The notes below the pieces were generated by a model. It saw only the letters and a program-made list of their open reading frames with translations, had not been told where the DNA came from and ran no database searches. From Otatea glauca (taxonomy: Eukaryota > Streptophyta > Magnoliopsida > Poales > Poaceae): DNA of 64,000 nt. How positions within the stretch are numbered: the stretch's first letter is position 1; each line of letters starts with the position of its first letter. This document shows positions 56,023 to 64,000 of this stretch, in pieces. The position numbers and the translations under genes were made by a program. The stretch spans positions 32,889,591 to 32,953,590 of the forward strand of contig CM070719.1 of assembly GCA_036346275.1 (NCBI GenBank), in the 5' to 3' direction.

Positions 56023-57603
56023 GGTAAAGACAATGTGATTGCCGATGCGTTGTCTCGGAGATATATTTTGTTATCACAACTTGATCATAAAATTTTTGGT
56101 TTAGAAACAATCAAGGACTTGTATGTCACTGATCTGGATTTTAGAGATGCTTATCTGAAATGTAGAGAAGGAAGAACTTGGAATAAATATGTGCTAAATG
56201 ATGGATTATTATATCGTGCTAACAAGCTTTATGCTCCAATAGTTCTGTCGCTTTTGTTTTTGCAGGAAGCGCATGGAGGTGGTTTGATGGGACACTTTGG
56301 AGTGAAGAAGAAGGAGGATGTACTTGCTGCCCATTTCTTTTGGCCTAAGATGAGGCGTGATGTCGCGCGCTATGTGTCACGGTGCACCATATGCAATAAA
56401 GCTAAGTCCCGTTTGAATCCACATGGTCTTTATATGCCTCTTCTTGTCCCTAGCATTCCTTGGGAGGATATTTCAATGGATTTTGTGTTAGGATTGCCTA
56501 GGACTAAGAGAGGAAGGGATAGTATATTTGTGGTGGTTGATCGTTTCTCTAAAATAGCGCATTTTATACCTTGTCATAAGAGCGATGATGCTACAAACAT
56601 TGCTAATTTGTTTTTCAGGGACATCATTCGTTTACATGGTGTGCCCAATACCATTGTTTCAGACCGTGATGCAAAGTTCTTGAATCATTTTTGGAGAAGC
56701 CTATGGAATAAATTGGGGATAAAATTGCTTTTCTCCACTACTTGTCACCCTCAAACCGACGGACAGATGGAGGTCGTCAACCGCACATTGTCTACTATGC
56801 TACGGGCGATTCTCAAGACAAATCTGAAGATGTGGGAAGAGTGCTTACCTCATATTGAATTTGCTTATAACAGGTCCATACACTCCACATCCAAGGTAAG
56901 TCCGTTTCAGATCGTATATGGGTTTAATCCACGTGCTCCTATTGATTTGTTACCTTTATCTCCTACTGAAACATTAAATTTTGATGCTAAAAGCCATGAT
57001 GAATTGAGTTTAAAAATGCATGAATTAGTTAAAGAAAATATTGAAAAGATGAATGCAAAATATAAAGCATATGGTAGCCAGGGTAGAAAACAATTAACCT
57101 TTGAACCTGATGATCTTGTTTGGTTGCATCTACGCAAAGATAGATTTCTTGAATTGAGAAAGTCTAAATTAATGCCTCGAGCTGATGGTACTTTTAAAGT
57201 ACTTGCAAAGATTAATAATAATGCATATAAGCTTGAGCTGCCTGCAGATTTCGGGGTTATTCCCACTTTTAATATTTCAGATTTAAAACCATACATGGGC
57301 AAAGAAGATGAGATTGAGTCGAGGACGACTCCAATTTTAGAGGGGGAGAATGATGAGGACATAACTCCTATGGATACAACTTTAACTCTTGGTCTAATAA
57401 CACGAGCCCGAGCAAGACAACTCAACTACAAGGTGTGCTCGTTCTTAGGTGATAATACTTGTTCTATTGAGAATGTGCTACTTCATAATTTTCCTTGTGA
57501 TGTGTTGTTACTTAGGAGCATGGGAGAGGAGATGTTAACCCAAGGAGACCTCATACACAACTTGAACATCTACAAGCCACGTTCAACTAAAGTACAAGCC
57601 TAA
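56023..57603 (+). pseudogene. pol: CRM-like integrase with C-terminal tail entering the LTR (left copy)
   Basis: Open frame from 56035 for 522 codons. Begins at the RNase H end (DALSRR), then zinc region EAHGGGLMGHFGVKKKED ... CTICNKAKS, catalytic SMDFVLGLP, VSDRDAKFLNHFW and HPQTDGQMEVVNRT, all kept, then the C-terminal module (LELRKSKLMPRADGTFKVLA, FNISDLKPYMG, ESRTTPILEGENDEDI). The frame crosses the polypurine tract and goes on about 84 codons into the LTR (ITRARARQLNYKVCSFLGD) up to TAA at 57601. That overlap and tail are characteristic of centromeric CRM chromoviruses, where the tail is thought to aid centromere targeting. No start or upstream domains, so not functional alone; compared with the right copy it also has small losses near 56230. 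Confidence 0.85.
57338..57350 (+). other. Polypurine tract of CRM-like element
   Basis: AGAGGGGGAGAA just before the LTR start at 57351; also codes for part of pol in the overlapping frame. Confidence 0.8.
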
Positions 57604-58237
57604 TTGATGCCGCGCGTGCACTTCAATTCGGACTACAACTCGTCTCGGAGTCAGCCTGATAGCGCCGGACTAAAAAGGCCATAACTTCCTTATACGAAGT
57701 CCGTTTGGGCCGAGCCACCACTCGTTGAAAAGCTTATTTCAAGAACTATCTATTACATACAAGCCCTCCTCCAGATTCATTCGGGAAGGCCTCCAAATCA
57801 ACGCGAAATTTTGTTGTTGTTGCAGACTTCAAATCAGAACCATTGATTGATCACTTTTTGTAACTCGCCCTTATATATACTTAGCCGCCGCTACTTTTAG
57901 GGTTATGTTATTTGGTAAGTTTGTTCCCCACACATGTGAAACACTTATTCATCGGAGTAGTGTCACAAGACCTGGTTTGGTGAAAGAGATAACCTCAAAT
58001 TTGATCGTTTGAATTGTCAGATTGTTTTCTTTCTCGTTCTTGCTCGTTTCTTCTACTGCGTGCTGGAATTAACCTTCATGGTTAGGTCATCTAGGCATGA
58101 GCACGATTGATAATGACAGGTGCGTGGGTGTAGCGATTTCAAGGATTCAATCTTCGCTGATTGGAAGCCCTTGGAACGCGAACGTCTCCGTTTCGCAAAA
58201 GTAGAACCTATCGGAAGATCAGGCCGTTGGCGCATCA
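57351..58237 (+). mobile_element. CRM-like LTR shared by left and right copies
   Basis: 887 bp, from TGATGAGGACATAAC to ggcgcatca. It serves as the 3' LTR of the collapsed left copy (polypurine tract before it) and as the 5' LTR of the right copy (primer site after it). A TATATATA box lies at 57872-57879. Confidence 0.87.
57872..57879 (+). promoter_or_regulatory. TATA box of CRM-like LTR
   Basis: TATATATA in cgcccttatatatacttagc, about 360 bp before the LTR end. Confidence 0.5.
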
Positions 58238-58239
58238 AG

Positions 58240-58251
58240 TGGTATCAGAGC
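58240..58251 (+). other. Primer-binding site of CRM-like right copy
   Basis: TGGTATCAGAGC, the initiator tRNA-Met complement, two bases after the LTR. Confidence 0.9.
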
Positions 58252-59346
58252 TGTGTTGCCTGTTAGGTAATTCGTATTTTCCCCATTGGTTAGTTTTCCA
58301 TCATCCTTGTGTCCAAAAAAAAATTGGCCCCAAAAATATTTGCGTTCGTCATTGTCCTTGTTTCCGCTGTCCAAACCTCTTTGATCCTTTGCACTTTCTG
58401 TCGGTTTTTGCTTTATTGAATTGTTGTCCCCCGTTGTGTCCTTATGTTGCCGAGTCTAGATCGAGTATTGTCCTGGTTGTAGCGGTCGAGTTTGTTTGCC
58501 ACGGAAATCCTAGGGCATCAGTTCGGATTTTGAGTCCGAGAAGAAGAAGGGTTCGTGCAGCATTCAGTAAAACAGGCATAACTTTTGCATACGGACTCCG
58601 ATTTGGGTCTTTTTTTTGTTTCGAAGAGGACGACGACGCGCATCTAAAAAATCCACATGTTGTTAGACTTGTGCATTTTTTGACCCTCAAAATCGGCCTC
58701 TAAGACCGAGTTCTGGGCCCTAGAAGTTTCGGTGCCATCTTTTTGTCATCTTTTATTCATATGTTTAGCATTTTATCTCGTTTAAAAACGTGGGATTGTT
58801 GTTTTCCATCCTTTTTTCAGTTGAGAGGGATAGTATACCTCTGAGAAAAATAAAAAAAAAGAAAGCCGCACCAAAAGAAGAGAGAAGAGAAAAAGGCCAG
58901 TGCAAAAAAAAATCAAAAGCCGCACTGAAAAAAAAATCAGAAGTGCTGAAATCATCTGTGTCCTTTGTATATTTGTGTGCTTCGCTTCGCATAACTAGGT
59001 CTGTGATGAATTTATGCCGGCAACATAGACTAGCTTGCAACTACTTTTCAGTTTTGCAATTTCTGATTTGAATTGTTGCATAACCTTTGCTACTCATACA
59101 TAGCCTTTCGAGCTCCACTCTCTTCCAATTCAGTTGCAGGTTTTACTTTGCAATCGCATACCCCACCATTATCACAGGTTATCACGAACTAGCCTACCTG
59201 ATTGCACCACCTATCACAGTTGGTAAGAAACTTGCAAGAGCTTGGTAAGAAGCTTGAGCGAGAGTGGCCTTTACCCTTTTGTCCACCACCTAGTAGTTGA
59301 TAGGAAGAATATATACTCTATTTTTCCTTCTTGTCTTCTACTAACA
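58252..59346 (+). other. Untranslated leader of CRM-like right copy
   Basis: About 1.1 kb between primer site and gag. An A-rich stretch with several runs of 7-9 A lies at 58848-58940. A 180-codon frame (58161-58703) begins inside the LTR, has no recognisable domain and looks like chance. Confidence 0.7.
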
Positions 59347-60939
59347 ATGACAGGATCACATAAAGAAATTCCGGATGGAGACGAATGTGTTGCAAAGATT
59401 GAGCTCATGAAGTACGTGGAGGATCATCAAAGCACGTTGAGAGGCATCGATGCAAACATCACCAAGCTTGCTCAAGACAATGAACATAGGATGGAGCGAA
59501 TTGAGCAGAGCATTGCTAACCTCGTCACCAGAATGGAGTACATAGAGAGGCAGCCGCCTCCACCTGCAGATCCTGCACCTCTCAATGGAGGTCGAAGGGA
59601 GAGCAATCTTGCTGCCCCTAGAGATGAAGAAGCATTCCCTTCCGACGACATAGAGGATGATGAAGGAGAAGAAAGTGTCGGCAATATGGATCAAGATGTT
59701 GAATGGAATGCCCATTTTTGCGATCGTCTTCGCCGCAATCGTCATGGTATGGGAGGTAACAATGGTAATGCTAATCGACATCATAGTAATGTTAATGATG
59801 CAATTTCTAAAGTTAAGTTTACCATGCCATCTTTTGCGGGTCGTTATAATCTGGATGAATATTTAGAATGGGAGCTATCTGTGGATCAAAAATTTTCATG
59901 CTTTGAAGTCCCGGAAGAACAAAGAATAAGACTTGCCACTAGTAAATTTACTAACTTTGCATCATATTGGTGGCATGAAATTAAACAAACAGATAATGTC
60001 CCAACCAATTGGAATGGTTTGAAAGAATGCATGCGAGTTAGATTTGTACCCTCATATTATGCTAGAGATTTATTGAATAAATTGCAGCACTTGAACCAAG
60101 GTAATAAGTCCGTAGAAGAGTATTATCAGGAGTTACAAATTGGTATTTTGCGTTGTAAAGTGCAAGAAGATGAGGATGCAAAAATGTCTAGATTTTTTTA
60201 GGGCTTAAATCGTGAAATTCAAGACATATTAGAGTATAAGGATTATCATAATATCACTCGTTTGTTCCATCTTGCTTGAAAAGCTGAAAGTGAAGTACAG
60301 GGATGACAAGCTCGATCACGAGGAGTTAATCCTGGAGGATCTCCTCCAACTCGGGCCACACCTAGGGCGCCACCTGCGGCACCTTCTACTGGTCTCTCTA
60401 CATCATCTTCTTTCCGTGCACGTTCCGTTGATTCCACGCCACAATCACGTGCTTCCGCAGCAAGCAAATCAGCGACGGTGCAAGCACCGGCAAAGAACGC
60501 GTCACCAGTTGCTTCCACGGGTAGGACACGTGACACGCAGTGCTACCACTGTAAGGGATGGGGTCATGTGATGAAAGACTGTCCAAATCAGCGAGCCCTC
60601 ATTGCCAAAGATGATGGTGAGTATACTAGTGCTAATGATGTTGATGATGAAGATTTGGCGCTTGTTTCAGCTAACCCCGCAGGTGACGAACATGCGACGG
60701 GTAGTGATGATGATGGAGTGGATAGATTTGGAGATGAAACTTCTGAGAGGTATATGAGTATTATAGCACAGCGAGTACTTAGTGCTCAAATGGAGAGAGC
60801 GGAGCAAAATCAGCACCACACCTTGTTCCAAACAAAGTTCGTTGTGAAGGAAAGATCATATCGCGTCATCATCGATGGAGGTAGTTGCAATAACCTTGCT
60901 AGCATTGAGTTGGTCGAGAAGCTTGGATTGACCACGTAG
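59347..60939 (+). pseudogene. gag: gag and protease of CRM-like right copy
   Basis: ATG at 59347 (MTGSHKEIPDGDECVAKIEL) is preferred over the upstream ATG at 59242 because it follows the long leader and begins Gag-like text. Features: coiled coil (ITKLAQDNEHRMERIEQSIA), acidic hinge, capsid region (MPSFAGRYNLDEYLEWELSV, YYARDLLNKLQHLNQGNKSV). A change in a T-run creates a stop at 60199. After two more breaks the frame returns with a CCHC knuckle (CYHCKGWGHVMKDC near 60540) and the aspartic protease motif IIDGGSCNNLAS, the DGGS form usual in this clade. It stops again at 60937. It would build the particle and process the polyprotein, but is interrupted at least four times. Confidence 0.87.
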
Positions 60940-60986
60940 CAGCACCGCGGCCATATTACATTCAATGGTTCAACTCCTGCGGTAAG

Positions 60987-63900
60987 TTGAAGGTAAATAA
61001 GATTGTGAGAGTGCATTTTTCAATTGGTACCTACCATGATCATGCAGATTTTGATATCGTGCCTATGCAAGCTTGTTCTTTGCTTTTAGGTTGGCCTTGG
61101 CAATATGATACTGATGCTTTACACCATGGTAGAAGCAATAAATACACTTTTATACAAAAAGGAAGAACCATTGTATTAATTCCAATGACCCCTACTGTCA
61201 TTTTGAAAGATGAGTTAGAAAGAGCTGAAAAAGAACTTCAGGTGAAGGAAACTAACACTGAAAATCAAGATGTAGCTAAAGAAGTTTGCCCACCTAAAAC
61301 GAAAAAGGAAGCACCTAGTGTTAAGAAGGCGGGAATTAAATTGAAAGGTGCTAACATGCTTGCTACAAAATCTGATTTACTTGAGCTTGATGAGTCTGAT
61401 TTGGCTTGCTATGCTTTGATTTGCAAAGAGGCTTATTTTTCCCTTGATAAATTGCCTAGCTCTTTGCCTCCTGCTGTCATTAATCTTTTGCAGGAGTATG
61501 AGGATGTTTTCCCGGATGAACTTCCCCCAGGGCTGCCACCTATGAGGGGAATTGAGCATCAAATTGACTTGATTCCGAGGGCGACTTTACCAAACCGTGC
61601 GCCTTACCGAACCAACCCCGAAGAGACTAAGGAAATTCAGCATCAAGTCCAAGACTTATTGGACCGAGGGTATATACGAGAGAGCCTTAATCCTTGTGCC
61701 GTTCCTGTTATTTTGGTTCCTAAGAAAGATGGTAGTTGGCGAATGTGCGTAGATTGTAGAGCCATTAATAATATCACAATAAGGTATCGTCACCCTATTC
61801 CTAGGTTAGACGACATGCTTGATGAGTTAAGTGGTTCTATCATTTTTTTAAGGTAGACTTGCGAAGTGGATACCACCAAATTAGAATGAAGTTGGGAGGC
61901 GAATGGAAAACTGCTTTCAAAACTAAGTTTGGGTTATATGAGTGGTTAGTAATGTCTTTTGGGTTAACTAACGCACCTAGCACTTTCATGCGGGTAATGA
62001 ACGAAGTTTTACGTGATTTCATTGGAAAATTTGTGGTGGTTTATTTTGATGATATTTTAATCTATAGCAAGTCACATAGAGAACACATGGAACATTTACG
62101 TGATGTTTTTAATGCTTTGAGAGATGCACATTTGTTTGGTAATCTTGAGAAATGCACCTTTTGCACGGATCGAGTCTCTTTTCTTAGATATGTTGTTACT
62201 CCACAGGGGATAAAAGTGGATGAAGCGAAAATTGAAGCAATCAAGAGCTGGCCGACTCCTGAGACAATCACACAGGTGAGAAGTTTTCATGGTCTTGCAG
62301 GATTCTATAGGCGTTTTGTGAAGGATTTCAGCACCATTGCAGCACTATTGAATGAGTTAACAAAGAAAGGCATTCTTTTCTACTGGGGACCAGCATAAGA
62401 ACATGCTTTTGATGTGTTAAAGGAGAAGCTAACCAATGCCCCTCTACTTCAACTCCCCGATTTCGGTAAGACTTTTGAGTTAGAGTGTGATGCTAGTGGG
62501 ATTGGCATAGGAGGAGTGTTACTACAAGAAGGTAAACCCGTTGCATATTTTAGTGTAAAATTGAATGGCCCTGCTCTGAATTATTCTACATATGACAAAG
62601 AATTGTATGCTTTAGTGGGTGTGTTAGAAACATGGCAACATTACCTTTGGTCCAAAAAATTTGTTATTCATTACGATCATGAATTTTAAAATATATTAGA
62701 AGCCAAGCAAAACTGAATAAACGACAAGCTAAATGGGTTGAGTTCATTGAATTGTTTCCCTATATCATCAAGCATAAGAAAGGTAAAGACAATGTGATTG
62801 CCGATGCGTTGTCTCGGAGATATATTTTGTTATCACAACTTGATCATAAAATTTTTGGTTTAGAAACAATCAAGGACTTGTATGCCACTGATCTGGATTT
62901 TAGAGATGCTTATCTGAAATGTAGAGAAGGAAGAACTTGGAATAAATATGTGCTAAATGATGGATTATTATATCGTGCTAACAAGCTTTGCGTTCCAGCT
63001 AGTTCTGTTCGCCTTTTGTTTTTGCAGGAAGCGCATGGAGGTGGTTTGATAGGACACTTTGGAGTGAAGAAGATGGAGGATGTACTTGCTGCCCATTTCT
63101 TTTGGCCTAAGATGAGGCGTGATGTCGAGCGCTATGTGTCACGGTGCACGACATGCAATAAAGCTAAGTCCCGTTTGAATCCACATGGTCTTTATATGTC
63201 TCTTCTTGTCCCTAGCATTCCTTGGGAGGATATTTCAACGGATTTTGTGTTAGGATTGCCTAGGTCTAAGAGGGGAAGGGAAAGTATATTTGTGGTGGTC
63301 GATCGTTTCTCTAAAATGGCGCATTTTATACCTTGTCATAAGAGCGATGATGCTACAAACGTTGCTAATTTGTTTTTCAGGGAGATCATTCGTTTACATG
63401 GTGTGCCCAATACCATCGTTTCAGACCATGATGCAAAGTTCTTGAATCATTTTTGGAGAAGCCTATGTAATAAATTGGGGATAAAATTGCTTTTCTCCAC
63501 TACTTGTCACCCTCACACCGACGGACAGATGGAGGTCGTCAACCGCACATTGTCTACTATGCTACGGGCGATTCTCAAGACAAATCTGAAGATGTGGGAA
63601 GAGTGCTTACCTCATATTGAATTTGCTTATAACAGGTCCATACACTCCACATCCAAGGTAAGTCCGTTTCAGATCGTATATGGGTTTAATCCACGTGCTC
63701 CTATTGATTTGTTAACTTTATCTCCTTCTGAAACATTAAATTTTGATGCTAAAAGACATGCTGAATTGAGTTTAAAAATGCATGAATTAGTTAAGGAAAA
63801 TATTGAAAAGATGAATGCAAAATATAAAGCATATGGTAGCCAGGGTAGAAAACAATTAACCTTTGAACCTGGTGATCTTGTTTGGTTGCATCTACGCAAA

Positions 63901-64000
63901 GATAGATTTCTTGAATTGAGAAAGTCTAAATTAATGCCTCGAGCTGATGGTACTTTTAAAGTACTTGCAAAGATTAATGATAATGCATATAAGCTTGAGT
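60987..64000 (+). pseudogene. pol: pol of CRM-like right copy (RT, RNase H, INT), runs off window
   Basis: Protease remainder and linker (ANMLATKSDLLELDESDLAC), then RT: DRGYIRESLNPCAVPVILVP, KKDGSWRMCVDCRAINNITI. A T-run shift at about 61847-61856 breaks the frame before LRSGYHQIRMKLGGEW; the catalytic box is VVYFDDILIYS (62030-62060). A stop at 62396 (TAA, probably from CAA) and a shift near 62685 interrupt RNase H (ELECDASGIGIGGVLLQ). From about 62780 the integrase is open to the window edge: zinc region EAHGGGLIGHFGVKKMED ... CTTCNKAKS, then DFVLGLP, VSDHDAKFLN and DGQMEVVNRT. Its integrase is very close in sequence to 56023-57250. The 3' LTR would lie outside the window. Confidence 0.88.

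Noticed and set aside
57351..57707. Independent insertion duplicating 55667-56022
   Set aside because: Both begin exactly at the LTR terminus and continue as LTR; they are the two LTRs of one collapsed copy.
58161..58703. 180-codon plus-strand frame spanning the CRM-like LTR end and leader
   Set aside because: It crosses the LTR border and primer-binding site and has no recognisable domain.

Overview
The window is a block of nested and broken LTR retrotransposons. No ordinary host protein-coding gene, rRNA or tRNA gene can be supported. Element types suggest a grass nuclear genome, probably pericentromeric or gene-poor: long-LTR Ty3/gypsy elements of Tekay/Del type with a chromodomain, Ty1/copia elements of SIRE/Maximus type, a CRM-like chromovirus, a CACTA miniature element with the CACTGCCGGTT subterminal repeat common in panicoid grasses, a Harbinger-type element, and an inserted piece of plant mitochondrial DNA carrying part of nad2. 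Lineage names rest on motifs read by eye; no database search was possible.

Layout. 1-954 is an inverted Tekay-type LTR piece, followed head to head by another Tekay-type LTR (955-8825). That second LTR is split by a Harbinger-type element (1096-1904) and by a solo LTR (2242-7515, 5-bp duplication AGCTC). The solo LTR contains an array of short hairpins that share a TGTGT loop, plus about 2 kb of mitochondrial DNA (about 4480-6465). From 8826 to 35217 lies a minus-strand SIRE-like element, here called X. It is interrupted by a truncated Tekay-type element A (11265-17040) and by a complete plus-strand SIRE-like element B (22589-33568, duplication TAACT).

35263-40569 holds a Tekay-type LTR (C) with a short gag stub and a CACTA element inside it, followed by an inverted LTR (F). 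40570-54844 is another minus-strand SIRE-like 3' end (D), split by the full-length Tekay-type element G (40850-51771). 54845-55666 is an inverted LTR of the solo-LTR type. 55667-64000 is a tandem CRM-like array in which one LTR serves both a collapsed left copy and a long right copy that runs off the window.

Working together: intact members of these families would use gag, protease, RT/RNase H and integrase to copy themselves, priming from initiator tRNA-Met (TGGTATCAGAG sites after the LTRs). Every copy here is damaged by stops, frameshifts, lost catalytic residues or deletions, so none looks autonomous as sequenced. The most unusual points are the TGTGT-loop hairpin array with covarying stems, an extra ORF upstream of gag conserved between two Tekay-type elements, a 4.5-kb gag-pol frame carrying nine stops but no frameshift, and the CRM-like tandem formed by a microhomology deletion.
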